From NCBI GenBank assembly GCA_015056885.1, contig SVFL01000018.1:1-53406 (forward strand): a DNA stretch of 53,406 nucleotides, read 5' to 3'. Positions 45,087 to 52,894 of the stretch are shown here, one piece after another (the stretch's first letter is position 1; each line of letters starts with the position of its first letter). The position numbers and the translations under genes are program-made. The notes beneath the pieces are model-generated. The model was not told where the DNA came from, did not search any database, and worked only from the letters and a program-made list of their open reading frames with translations. The stretch comes from Lachnospiraceae bacterium. GTDB taxonomy: Bacteria > Bacillota > Clostridia > Lachnospirales > Lachnospiraceae.

Positions 45087-45198
45087 CTTTGCCTGAAGAC
45101 GAATTATGCAAATTCAAGTAATTTTCTGTTGATGTTAGAGTGTTCAGAAAATTGCCGGGAATATTTTACGATGTTTTTTAAGTGGACTTTAGCATATT

Positions 45199-45233
45199 GT
45201 GCCGTCAAGGAATAACACCTCCCCTGACGGCAC
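45199..45233 (+). other. Hairpin in the spoIIA leader
   Basis: A perfect 9-bp stem pairs GTGCCGTCA (45199-45207) with TGACGGCAC (45225-45233) around a 17-base loop, 40 bases before spoIIAA. No T-run follows, so it is not a standard terminator. The rest of the gap 45087-45272 holds no gene, and I found no convincing sigma-H promoter. Confidence 0.5.
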
Positions 45234-45272
45234 GAATATGTAAGAGCCCCAATTCAAAATCAGGAGGGAAAA

Positions 45273-45578
45273 ATGGAAGATTTCAGGATTATTGACAATT
45301 GTCTGATGGTGAGACTGCCGGAGGAGGTAGATCACCACCGTGCCGCCTACATCTGCGAGAATGCAGACCGATTTATCTTGCAGGATAATGTGGCACATGT
45401 AGTGTTTGACTTTGAAGATACCCGCTTTATGGATTCGTCAGGCATCGGTATCATCATGGGACGTTACCGCAAAATCGCCTGCTTTGGCGGAAGAGTCTAT
45501 GCGATTCATGTGGACAAGCAGATTCAACGGATGTTTACCTTATCCGGACTTAATAAAATTGTGGAGGTGCTGGCATGA
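45273..45578 (+). CDS. spoIIAA: Anti-sigma F factor antagonist SpoIIAA
   Basis: This 101-residue STAS-domain protein is the anti-anti-sigma factor of the forespore switch. The phosphorylated serine lies in 'RFMDSSGIGIIMGRYR', as in SpoIIAA. Unphosphorylated, it binds SpoIIAB and frees sigma F. It is slightly shorter than the Bacillus protein. AGGAGGGA lies before the ATG. Its 3' end overlaps spoIIAB by four bases (ATGA), the classical translational coupling in this operon. Dephosphorylation would need SpoIIE, not seen in this window. Confidence 0.95.
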   Translation: MEDFRIIDNCLMVRLPEEVDHHRAAYICENADRFILQDNVAHVVFDFEDTRFMDSSGIGIIMGRYRKIACFGGRVYAIHVDKQIQRMFTLSGLNKIVEVLA

Positions 45579-46090
45579 ACAGTCAGGTGGTAAAAACGGT
45601 TAAAAACGAGATGGAAGTTTATTTTGATGCAATTTCGAGAAATGAGAGCTTTGCAAGAGTGGCAGTGGCAGCTTTTGTGACTCATTTAAATCCTACCTTA
45701 GAGGAGCTTGCAGATATTAAGACGGCAGTGTCGGAAGCTGTGACCAATGCTATTATCCATGGATACGAGAATTTTAATGGATATGGCAGGCACGGGGAAC
45801 AGATTAGTGCAATGCGGGAAAATCCCGGAAAGGTGCGTCTTAAGTGCGTGCTGGAGGGGGATGTTTTACATATAGAAATAGAGGATAAGGGCAAGGGAAT
45901 AGACAATATCGAACAAGCTATGGAGCCTCTTTTTACTACCAAAGCAGAACTGGAGCGCTCCGGCATGGGATTTGCTTTTATGGAAGCCTTTATGGATGAT
46001 TTGGAGGTGGATAGTGTACCTGAGGAGGGGACGGTTGTACGGATGAAGAAGAAACTGGGCAGTAGTGCATGGATTGGATGCGAGGAATAG
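45575..46090 (+). CDS. spoIIAB: Anti-sigma F factor / serine kinase SpoIIAB
   Basis: This 171-residue GHKL-fold kinase binds and inhibits sigma F and phosphorylates SpoIIAA. Motifs are 'NEMEVYFDAISRNESFARVAVAAF', the N-box 'EAVTNAIIHGYEN', 'IEDKGKGIDNIEQAMEPLFTT' (G1 box, lid region), and 'ELERSGMGFAFMEAFMDDL' (G2). It is about 25 residues longer than Bacillus SpoIIAB. Most of the difference is an insertion right after the N-box (about residues 70-86, 'GYGRHGEQISAMRENPG'), with a little at both ends. The insertion lies beside the nucleotide-binding site. Spacing to sigF is three bases. Confidence 0.94.
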   Translation: MNSQVVKTVKNEMEVYFDAISRNESFARVAVAAFVTHLNPTLEELADIKTAVSEAVTNAIIHGYENFNGYGRHGEQISAMRENPGKVRLKCVLEGDVLHIEIEDKGKGIDNIEQAMEPLFTTKAELERSGMGFAFMEAFMDDLEVDSVPEEGTVVRMKKKLGSSAWIGCEE

Positions 46091-46093
46091 CCT

Positions 46094-46849
46094 ATGGAGG
46101 AGACGTCAGTACTTATTGCAAAATCACAGGATGGAGATAAAGAGGCGAGAGAGGTACTGATAGAGAAAAATCTGGGACTGGTGCATCATATAGTTCGTCG
46201 GTTTGCAGGGCGCGGCTATGAGATGGAAGATTTGTTTCAGATAGGTGTAATAGGTCTGATGAAGGCCATTGATAAGTTTGATTTGAGTCTGGGGTTAAAA
46301 TTTTCGACCTATGCAGTCCCCATGATTACGGGAGAAATAAAACGTTTTTTACGAGATGACGGGCCCATTAAAGTATCACGCACATTAAAAGAAAATGCAA
46401 TGAAGGTGCGTATGATACGGCAGAAACTTCAAAGCAGTCTGGGCAGGGAACCGACCCTGCAGGAAATTGTACAGGAGACAGAGCTGTCTAAGGAGGAAAT
46501 TGTGTTGGCTATGGAGGCTACCATGGAAGTGGAGTCCATTTATGCAGCAGTGTACCAGGACGATGGCAGCGAGCTTTATCTTGTGGACCGGGTGGCGGAT
46601 TGCGGGAACGGTAGTGTGGGAAGTCTGTTTGGCGGTGCGGAGGATTATGAAAAAGAAAAACTTTTGAATCATTTGTTGTTAAAACAGCTCTTAGATGCTT
46701 TGCCGGACAGGGAGCGGACATTGATTCAGCTGCGATATTTTCAGAATCGCACACAGGTGGAGGTGGCATCTATTTTGGGCATCAGTCAGGTGCAGGTAAG
46801 CAGACTTGAGAAAAAGATTTTATTGCGAATGCGAAAGAGTATTGCTTAA
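46094..46849 (+). CDS. sigF: RNA polymerase sporulation sigma factor SigF
   Basis: This 251-residue sigma-70 family factor directs early forespore transcription. Region 2 ('EKNLGLVHHIVRRFAGRGYEMEDLFQIGVIGLMKAIDKFD', then 'FSTYAVPMITGEIKRFLRDDG') and region 3 ('LGREPTLQEIVQETELSKEEIV') are complete. Region 4 ('LLDALPDRERTLIQLRYFQNRTQVEVASILGISQVQVSRLEK') holds the helix-turn-helix. It is the last gene of the spoIIA operon, three bases after spoIIAB, and is held inactive by SpoIIAB until asymmetric division. Its presence shows the organism has the core sporulation switch. Confidence 0.96.
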   Translation: MEETSVLIAKSQDGDKEAREVLIEKNLGLVHHIVRRFAGRGYEMEDLFQIGVIGLMKAIDKFDLSLGLKFSTYAVPMITGEIKRFLRDDGPIKVSRTLKENAMKVRMIRQKLQSSLGREPTLQEIVQETELSKEEIVLAMEATMEVESIYAAVYQDDGSELYLVDRVADCGNGSVGSLFGGAEDYEKEKLLNHLLLKQLLDALPDRERTLIQLRYFQNRTQVEVASILGISQVQVSRLEKKILLRMRKSIA

Positions 46850-46927
46850 AAATTTATAAATTATATATTTTCTTCTTTTTTTTTCTATCGTTTTCTAGTA
46901 TGATAGTGGAGGAAAAGGAGAGATGTT

Positions 46928-48145
46928 ATGAAATTAGGTACAGATAATAATGAAAGAAGCGGTCTTTCTAACAATTCCTATACAGAAGACCGTTTGAGCA
47001 AAATTAAAAAACGCAAGAACAGCAAAATTCGTTCCGTATTAATTATTTTAGGCTATATGACCGCATTGATTTTTATCATGAGTGCTGCGGCTATGATCAA
47101 TACTTGGATTGATGGTAAGGTAAATGAGACTGCGGCAGATTATGCTGAGGCGATGGGAGGAGCGGTTTCCGGTTCTGATGCAGAGACGGATGACAAAGAG
47201 CCGACAGTAACCTTTACTCAGGAAGAAGTGGATGCAATGGTGGAAGAGGCCGTTTTAGAGGCGGTTGCAAACACAGAAGCTGATATGAAGCAGGCTATAG
47301 AGGATGCGAGAACTGAGGTGTTAAATGGCATTCAGGAAGGACTGTCTTCCGGTGAGGAGACCACAGTTGAAGTACTTCGTCCTTTTTATCCCGAGCATAT
47401 TGTTGCAGTAAGTGAGGGCAAGTTCCATTTTGTTCCCATCAATTATGAATTGAAGATGAATTCCTATGATGATGCCAACCTGAATATTTTGGAGAGTGGC
47501 GAGTATCAGTATGTGGTGGATGATCAGGTTATTACCCGTAAGGGTATTGATGTATCCCGTTTCCAGGGCAAGATTGATTGGCAGGCAGTTGCGGCAGATG
47601 GTGTGGAGTTTGCTTTTATCCGAGTGGCAAATAGAGGCTATGGAAGCGGCAAGCTGGTTGAGGATGAGACGTTTGATGCGAATATGAAGGGGGCAATTGA
47701 TGCCGGTATTCACGTTGGTGTATATATTTTCTCACAGGCCATCAATGAGGATGAAATTCGTGAGGAGTTTCAGCTTGTAATGGATAAGGTGGAGCCTTAC
47801 GGTGTGAAGTGTCCTATCGTGTTTGATGTGGAGAAGACTGCAGATTCTTCCGGACGCATGAACCAGCTCACAGTTGAGGAACGCACCAATTTGACATTGC
47901 TGTTTTGTCAGCTGGTTGAGGAAGCTGGATACAAGCCTATTGTGTATCACAATTTGGAGATGGGCGCATTGATGATTGATGTGGAAACTTTGGAGAATTA
48001 TGACAAGTGGTTTGCATATTACAATGATGATATGTACTATCCTTACGATTACAAGATTTGGCAATATAGTGACAAAGGTCGTGTAAACGGTATCAGTGGT
48101 GATGTGGACTTGAATATCTGCTTCGAGCCGTTTTGGGAAGAATAA
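46928..48145 (+). CDS. Membrane-anchored GH25 lysozyme-family protein
   Basis: This 405-residue protein has a basic cytoplasmic N-terminus ('IKKRKNSKIRSV'), one helix (about 37-58), a low-complexity acidic stalk with predicted coiled coil (about 90-145), and a C-terminal GH25 muramidase domain (about 205-400). GH25 signatures are 'KGIDVSRFQGKIDW', 'VEFAFIRVANRGYGSG', 'CPIVFDVEKTAD' (D-x-E catalytic pair) and 'YDYKIWQYSDKGRVNGISGDVDLNI'. It should cut the glycan of peptidoglycan at the outer face. It sits 78 bases after sigF in the same direction, with GGAAAAGGAGAG before the ATG. Whether it depends on sigma F is not clear. Confidence 0.9.
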   Translation: MKLGTDNNERSGLSNNSYTEDRLSKIKKRKNSKIRSVLIILGYMTALIFIMSAAAMINTWIDGKVNETAADYAEAMGGAVSGSDAETDDKEPTVTFTQEEVDAMVEEAVLEAVANTEADMKQAIEDARTEVLNGIQEGLSSGEETTVEVLRPFYPEHIVAVSEGKFHFVPINYELKMNSYDDANLNILESGEYQYVVDDQVITRKGIDVSRFQGKIDWQAVAADGVEFAFIRVANRGYGSGKLVEDETFDANMKGAIDAGIHVGVYIFSQAINEDEIREEFQLVMDKVEPYGVKCPIVFDVEKTADSSGRMNQLTVEERTNLTLLFCQLVEEAGYKPIVYHNLEMGALMIDVETLENYDKWFAYYNDDMYYPYDYKIWQYSDKGRVNGISGDVDLNICFEPFWEE

Positions 48146-48176
48146 GAATTTAATAAAGGTTTTTACAAATAATAAG

Positions 48177-48203
48177 CGCTCTGCCAATCCGGCAGAGCGT
48201 TTG
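48177..48203. terminator. Terminator between converging genes
   Basis: A 9-bp perfect stem pairs CGCTCTGCC (48177-48185) with GGCAGAGCG (48191-48199) around AATCC, followed by TTTGTTGTT. It lies between the GH25 gene and the thioesterase gene. Confidence 0.88.
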
Positions 48204-48212
48204 TTGTTGGGT

Positions 48213-48707
48213 TTAAAATCCTTCTTTTTTGCGTAATAATCTAAGTTCTCTGCGTTTCTGGGCGTTTTCCCATTCCATACGTTCTCCGTCGTTTTCCACG
48301 ATGAGTCCGGGTACTCGGGTGGGGCGGTCGTCGTCTCCCATACACACCATGACAAAGTATGCTCGATTGATGGGGCGGCGGGTGCCGTCAGAATTTTCGA
48401 TGTAGGAATCTACACGCACCTCAAGAGATGTTTTTCCTACATGGGTTACTTTTCCTACTAATACCAGCAAATCATTCAGATAAACGCCGGATTTGAAGTG
48501 CAGGTTGTCGATGGCTACAGTGGTTACATCCCTGCCGCAGTGTCTTTTGGCTGTGATGCCGGCAACTTCATCAATCCATGCCAGAAGCTGCCCGCCAAAA
48601 AGACGGTTAATTCCATTGATATGGTCGTACATAATCATGTGAATCTGCTCAGTGGTAGATTCAGATACTTTTTTGGAAATAAATTCCTTTTCATCATTAG
48701 GTGTCAT
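48213..48707 (-). CDS. Acyl-CoA thioesterase (hotdog fold)
   Basis: This 164-residue hotdog-fold enzyme of the YciA/BFIT acyl-CoA thioesterase type hydrolyses acyl-CoA to free acid and CoA. Motifs are 'MYDHINGINRLFGGQLLAWIDEVAGITAKRHCG' (GG-x-LL-x-WID-E is the hallmark), 'AIDNLHFKSGVYLNDLLVLVGKVTHVGKTSLEV' and 'INRAYFVMVCMGDDDRP'. The C-terminal tail is charged. The ATG at 48707 has AAGGAGA nine bases before it; the frame extends 24 residues upstream without a site. It is a single minus-strand gene. Confidence 0.9.
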   Translation of the reverse strand: MTPNDEKEFISKKVSESTTEQIHMIMYDHINGINRLFGGQLLAWIDEVAGITAKRHCGRDVTTVAIDNLHFKSGVYLNDLLVLVGKVTHVGKTSLEVRVDSYIENSDGTRRPINRAYFVMVCMGDDDRPTRVPGLIVENDGERMEWENAQKRRELRLLRKKEGF

Positions 48708-48812
48708 AATAATTTTCTCCTTGTATATTTGATTGTATTGTATTGAGCATGGTAATGTTGAGAAGTATACGGGGAGCATATCGCCTATTGTAAATAGAGT
48801 TTTACATACAGA

Positions 48813-48982
48813 GAGTATCTATGGGAAAAAAGCTATATATTGGAATACTTATTTTGTCAAAAAAGGATTCTGGAAGCATAATTATTGGCTATAGATACTC
48901 ATTTGCGGTAAAATCAAGTCTCAAAGGCTTTGTTTGGTCCCAAAAGGGATTCTGAACCAACATAATTTCTGTATAGATACTT
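48813..48982. repeat. Three promoter-like repeat elements in a 394-base intergenic gap
   Basis: Two forward copies share GGATTCTG then, after 17 bases, TATAGATACT (48865-48899 and 48947-48981; 82 bases apart). A third copy runs in reverse: GAGTATCTAT at 48813-48822 is the complement of ATAGATACTC, with a degenerate ATTCC block about 17 bases further out. The gap 48708-49101 holds no gene that I can support. The geometry resembles -35/-10 pairs pointing to both flanking genes. Confidence 0.5.
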
Positions 48983-49101
48983 GTGATATAACATATGTAT
49001 TTTCCGAGAACTTTTTACAATAAAGGCAAGTATATTTTAGAACCAAATTACAAATTCTAATTCCAAATAATGCGTATCACGCAATTGGAAGGAGAATTAA
49101 T

Positions 49102-49347
49102 ATGGATACAAACGGATTACCCATCGAGGGGATTCTTTCTACAAATCTGCCCCTTGGTCTTGGCGCAGCACCGCCATTGCCGGCGGATATGAGTGCATCT
49201 CTTGCTCCCGGTGTAGCTTCTGTCGCAGCTGCTACAACTGAAGTAGGTGCCACAGACTTAGATGCAGACTTTCCTGAAACCAGTACTCTTACAGAAGCAG
49301 AAAAGGAGCAGCGCCTTTTTGCCCGCAAGGATGCTGAATTGAAGTAA
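49102..49347 (+). CDS. Small orphan Ala/Pro-rich acidic protein
   Basis: I do not recognise this 81-residue protein. It has no cysteine, membrane helix or signal peptide. The first 35 residues are hydrophobic and proline/leucine-rich ('GILSTNLPLGLGAAPPLPAD'), the middle is alanine/threonine-rich, and the end is charged and helical ('LTEAEKEQRLFARKDAEL'). GGAAGGAG lies nine bases before the ATG at 49102, an excellent site, and the frame is uninterrupted. It follows a long intergenic gap with repeated promoter-like elements, and it ends seven bases before the converging SDR gene with no visible terminator. The codon pattern favours a real gene. A precursor peptide or spore-associated small protein is possible but unproven. 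Confidence 0.6.
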   Translation: MDTNGLPIEGILSTNLPLGLGAAPPLPADMSASLAPGVASVAAATTEVGATDLDADFPETSTLTEAEKEQRLFARKDAELK

Positions 49348-49354
49348 TGTGTTC

Positions 49355-50080
49355 TTATATCCAGCCCCCGTCCAGTGTGATAACCTGTCCGGTAAGGTAG
49401 GCGGGGCCTGTGATAAGCTGTAATACCAGCTGAGCTACCTCCATGGGGCTGCCAAGGCGGTCTGCGGGGATTTCGCTTTTCAGTATTGCCATATCTTCTT
49501 CGGTGAAGCAGGCGTTCATCTGTGTGTCGATAACACCGCATGCAATGGCGTTTACCCGTATGCCGCTGGGAGCCAGCTCTTTGGCCAGGGCTTTTGTGAA
49601 GGCATTCATGCCACCCTTGGAGGCTGAGTAGGCTACCTCCATGGAGGCGCCGACATTGCCCCAAACGGAGGAAATATTGATGATATGTCCTTCGTGTTTA
49701 TTGAGCATTAAGGGAATAGCGGCCCTTGAGGTGTAAAAGCAACTGTCCAGATTGACACCCAGTACCCGATGCCATTCCTGAGAGGTCATATCGGATAGAA
49801 GACCTACATGGGAAATTCCGGCGTTGTTGACGACAACGTCTAAATTTTTAATATGTTCGAATATTTGCAGTACATCTTCTTCCTTGCTCATATCGGCTTG
49901 AAGAGGAGTGCAGCTGACAGAATATTCTTCCATAATCTGCTCGGATAATTTGACCAGTGCGGAAATACTCTTGTCACAAGTCAGAACCAGATGATAACCG
50001 TTTTCGGCCAAAAGCTTTGCAATAGCAGCGCCGATACCTCTGGAGGCTCCGGTGATGAGAGCTGTTTTGCGATTGTTCAT
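49355..50080 (-). CDS. SDR family oxidoreductase, 3-oxoacyl-ACP reductase-like
   Basis: This 241-residue short-chain dehydrogenase is of the FabG-like classical type. The coenzyme motif is 'LITGASRGIGAAIAKLLAENG', followed by 'NNAGIS' and 'INISSVWGNVG' (serine of the catalytic set). The active-site 'YSASKGGMNAFTKALAKELAP' is intact, and the C-terminus is 'AYLTGQVITLDGGW'. These enzymes reduce keto groups with NAD(P)H; the substrate may be a fatty-acyl intermediate or another ketone. I start at ATG 50080, where the family begins, although its site (AGGT) is weak; upstream residues are not family-like. It diverges from trxB. Confidence 0.88.
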   Translation of the reverse strand: MNNRKTALITGASRGIGAAIAKLLAENGYHLVLTCDKSISALVKLSEQIMEEYSVSCTPLQADMSKEEDVLQIFEHIKNLDVVVNNAGISHVGLLSDMTSQEWHRVLGVNLDSCFYTSRAAIPLMLNKHEGHIINISSVWGNVGASMEVAYSASKGGMNAFTKALAKELAPSGIRVNAIACGVIDTQMNACFTEEDMAILKSEIPADRLGSPMEVAQLVLQLITGPAYLTGQVITLDGGWI

Positions 50081-50230
50081 ATAAATACCTATGCCTTTCT
50101 GTTGTCTGCGAACTTTGGGCCGCAGGCACAAAGTCGCGTGTGAAAAATTTATTTTTCACACTAACCTCCTCTCGATTAGTACTACATTTCAGTATACCAT
50201 GTCTTACCTTGATTTTCCACAATAAAACTG

Positions 50231-50260
50231 TTACACTTTACTTGTGCCGCGGGGTATATT
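50231..50260 (+). promoter_or_regulatory. Likely trxB promoter
   Basis: TTACAC (50231-50236) and TATATT (50255-50260) are spaced by 18 bases, 24 bases before the trxB start at 50285. Confidence 0.55.
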
Positions 50261-50284
50261 ACATAGAGAAAAAGGAGAGGGACT

Positions 50285-51208
50285 ATGTATGATTTGATAA
50301 TTATCGGTTCCGGACCGGCAGGTTTGTCTGCAGCGGTTTACGGTGTCCGTGCAGGTTTAGATGTATTGGTATTGGAGCAGCATCCCATGAGCGGAGGGCA
50401 GGTTTTGAATACCTATGAGGTGGACAATTATTTGGGGCTTCCCGGTATCAGCGGATTTGATATGGGGCAAGTTTTCCGTGCTCATGCGGACAAGCTGGGT
50501 GTGGAATTTGTGGAGGCACGTGTTAAGGAGATTGTTGATAATGGTGATTATAAAACATTGCGTACTCGCAAGGCAGATTATGAGACGCGTGCAGTGATTT
50601 TGGCAACAGGAGCCCAACATGCACATCTTGGGGTGCCCGGTGAGGAGGAACTCTCAGGAATGGGTGTGTCTTATTGTGCCACCTGTGACGGAGCATTCTT
50701 TAAGGGACGTACGGTAGCGGTGGTAGGTGGCGGAGATGTGGCACTTGAAGATGCCATTTATCTGGCGCGTACTTGTGAAAAAGTTTATCTGATACACAGA
50801 AGGGATGAGTTGCGTGGCGCAATGGTACTTCAGGAGGAATTGAAGTCACTGTCAAATGTAGAGATTCTCTATAGCCATACCATACAGGAAATTCGTGGTG
50901 AGGATAATGTGGAAAGCCTGCTTTTACAGGATGTGAAAACCGAAGATGAGAAAGAACTGGCGGTGGATGGTATTTTTATCGCAGTGGGTATTCACCCCAG
51001 TACGGAACTTGTGAAGGATATGGTAACCTGTAACGAAGGTGGATATGTGCTGGCCGGAGAGGATGGTGCCACTGACTGTTCCGGAATTTATGTGGCCGGT
51101 GACGTGCGTAGGAAACCGCTTCGACAGATTGTAACAGCTGTGGCAGACGGTGCCAATGCAGCGGTTGCTGCTGCGGAGTATGTGAGACCATTTCTTAAGA
51201 AAAGTTAA
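50285..51208 (+). CDS. trxB: Thioredoxin-disulfide reductase (TrxB family)
   Basis: This 307-residue flavoenzyme reduces thioredoxin with NADPH. The FAD site 'IIIGSGPAGLSAAVYGVRAG' opens the protein. The redox-active pair is C131-C134 in 'YCATCDGAFF', and 'VAVVGGGDVALEDAIYLA' plus 'VYLIHRRDELRG' form the NADPH domain, whose HRR favours NADPH. The C-terminal FAD motif is 'GIYVAGDVRRKPLRQIVTAVADGANAA'. The length is normal. GAGAGGG lies just before the ATG. It is transcribed alone, diverging from the SDR gene. Confidence 0.94.
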   Translation: MYDLIIIGSGPAGLSAAVYGVRAGLDVLVLEQHPMSGGQVLNTYEVDNYLGLPGISGFDMGQVFRAHADKLGVEFVEARVKEIVDNGDYKTLRTRKADYETRAVILATGAQHAHLGVPGEEELSGMGVSYCATCDGAFFKGRTVAVVGGGDVALEDAIYLARTCEKVYLIHRRDELRGAMVLQEELKSLSNVEILYSHTIQEIRGEDNVESLLLQDVKTEDEKELAVDGIFIAVGIHPSTELVKDMVTCNEGGYVLAGEDGATDCSGIYVAGDVRRKPLRQIVTAVADGANAAVAAAEYVRPFLKKS

Positions 51209-51351
51209 TTGTTTTTAATTTTAAAATAAAATATTACAAGAGTTTATGAAGAGAAAAAGGTGACCGAGAGGTTGCCTTTTTCTGGTATTTGCTCCAAAAA
51301 AAGTGTGCAAAATCAAGGGTTTTGGGAGAATTTGCATACTAGATGTAGGTG

Positions 51352-51407
51352 TTGACAAAATCTTAACATCATGATATATTTGTTAACAGACGTAATAAAT
51401 TTGTAAC
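51352..51407 (+). promoter_or_regulatory. Promoter with WalR-like site
   Basis: TTGACA (51352-51357) and TATATT (51375-51380) are spaced by exactly 17 bases. Just downstream, CGTAAT (51391-51396) and TGTAAC (51402-51407) are two WalR-like half-sites (TGTWAH) 11 bases apart, with one mismatch; TGTTAA (51381) is a third. The promoter drives the NlpC/P60 endopeptidase gene. Confidence 0.6.
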
Positions 51408-51463
51408 AAATTGGATATGATAAGCGTAATAAATATATAAGAGAGTATGCGTAGGAGGAAAGC

Positions 51464-52639
51464 ATGGTAAGCAGGTCTTTGAGATTAACGGCGTGTGCAT
51501 TGGCAGCAGTAATGGCTTTTTCAAATGTATCCATCACTGCAGATGCTTCTTCAGCCGGTTCTGTACTGCCCAGCGGCGGTGTGGGACTTAGCCTGACCAA
51601 CAATGCAACCGCACTTAATAATATTGCAGGAACTGAAAATAAGAACGTAAGAGTAACCAAGACGGTAGTTGCCAAGACAGTATCCACCGGAGATGTAAGT
51701 GAGGAGGAGAATTTCAAGAATCTGGTAATTGCGCAGGTTAATGATTATGTAAACATAAGAAGTAAGCCCGGCGAGGACGGAGAGATTCTTGGTAAGCTGT
51801 ATGATGATTCCGTTGGAGAGAATAAGGGTGTTGTGAACGACTGGATTAAGATTAAGTCCGGTACGGTAACAGGTTATGTTAAGGCAGAGTTTGTTGTGAC
51901 CGGAGAGGAAGCAAAAACGCTTGCTAAAGAGGTGGGTACCCGTCTTGCAAAGGTTACCACCACTACATTATTTGTACGTCAGGAGCCCAGTACAGAAGCA
52001 TCTATTATCAGCATGGTTCCCATTGATGAGGAACTTGTAGTAATGGATGAAGTAGACGGTTGGGCACAGGTTGATACACAGGAAGGTCTTGGTTGGGTTT
52101 CGAAAGATTATGTAAAGCTTCGTACAGAGTTTGTTGAGGCTGAATCCAAGGAAGAAGAGGAAGCGCGTTTGGCGAAGGAAGCGGCAGAGCGTCGAAGAGC
52201 TCGTGAAGCCGCAGCCGCAGCAGCTGCTGCAGCGGCACCTGCTGCAACTCAGACGCAGGCTCCCGTGGTTACCTACAGTGGAGAAGCCAGTGAGATGGGC
52301 GCTGCTGTTGCAGAGTATGCATTGCAGTTTGTAGGAAATCCTTATGTATATGGAGGTTCCAGTCTTACAAACGGAACAGACTGTTCCGGCTTTGTTATGA
52401 GCGTCTATGCAAACTTTGGTGTGAGTCTGCCTCACTCCTCAGCTGCAGACCGTAGTCAGGGTTATGCTGTAGAAGGCGGTCTTGAGAATGCTCAGCCCGG
52501 TGATTTGATTTGTTACTCCGGCCATGTGGCATTGTACATTGGCAATGGACAGATTGTCCATGCATCCACCAGCAAAACCGGTATCATCGTATCTGATGCA
52601 GGATATAAGAGAATTCTTGCAATAAGGAGAATATTCTAA
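51464..52639 (+). CDS. Secreted SH3-domain NlpC/P60 endopeptidase
   Basis: This 391-residue exported wall hydrolase has a signal peptide (residues 1-28, 'LTACALAAVMAFSNVSITADA'). Two bacterial SH3 domains follow (about 85-145 and 155-220, with 'VNIRSKPGEDGEILGKL' and 'LFVRQEPSTEASIISMV'). An alanine-rich helical linker (about 225-265) leads to a C-terminal NlpC/P60 domain. Its catalytic triad is visible: C307 in 'TDCSGFV', H354 in 'SGHVALY' and H366 in 'IVHAST'. It cuts peptide stems of peptidoglycan during growth. The start follows AGGAGGAA. A WalR-like site in its promoter would fit wall-homeostasis control. Confidence 0.93.
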   Translation: MVSRSLRLTACALAAVMAFSNVSITADASSAGSVLPSGGVGLSLTNNATALNNIAGTENKNVRVTKTVVAKTVSTGDVSEEENFKNLVIAQVNDYVNIRSKPGEDGEILGKLYDDSVGENKGVVNDWIKIKSGTVTGYVKAEFVVTGEEAKTLAKEVGTRLAKVTTTTLFVRQEPSTEASIISMVPIDEELVVMDEVDGWAQVDTQEGLGWVSKDYVKLRTEFVEAESKEEEEARLAKEAAERRRAREAAAAAAAAAAPAATQTQAPVVTYSGEASEMGAAVAEYALQFVGNPYVYGGSSLTNGTDCSGFVMSVYANFGVSLPHSSAADRSQGYAVEGGLENAQPGDLICYSGHVALYIGNGQIVHASTSKTGIIVSDAGYKRILAIRRIF

Positions 52640-52648
52640 AGATAAGCA

Positions 52649-52794
52649 GTTACTTGCGAATGAAACCATATAACAAGGCCCCGGAATGCTCGCATTCCAG
52701 GGGCTTTTGTTATATGGTTTCATTCATTAGAATGCAAGAATAGACGAAATAAATGCGAAGCATTTATGAGTTTATTCTTGCATTCGCAAGTAAC
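52649..52794. repeat. Nested palindromic structure containing a terminator
   Basis: An outer 14-bp perfect stem (52649-52662 with 52781-52794) encloses two perfect hairpins. The first is 19 bp (52658-52676 with 52707-52725), topped by a GCCCC/GGGGC stem and followed by TTTT, which can serve as the terminator of the NlpC/P60 gene. The second is 13 bp (52730-52742 with 52773-52785), with an inner 8-bp ATAAATGC stem. The outer stem and the hairpins share bases, so alternative folds compete. ATGCAAGAATAGACG (52732) recurs with one insertion at 52805. Confidence 0.7.
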
Positions 52795-52894
52795 GTAGAT
52801 TATGATGCAAGAATTAGACGGATGCATTTGATTTCATATATAACTTGCACAGTACCCGTAAAATGTGTAGTAATATAAGATTAACGGAATGTGC

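Noticed and set aside
45199..45240. Sigma-H promoter for spoIIAA (AGGAATA ... GAAT)
   Set aside because: The two boxes are about five bases too far apart for sigma-H, and both overlap the hairpin. I could not support it.
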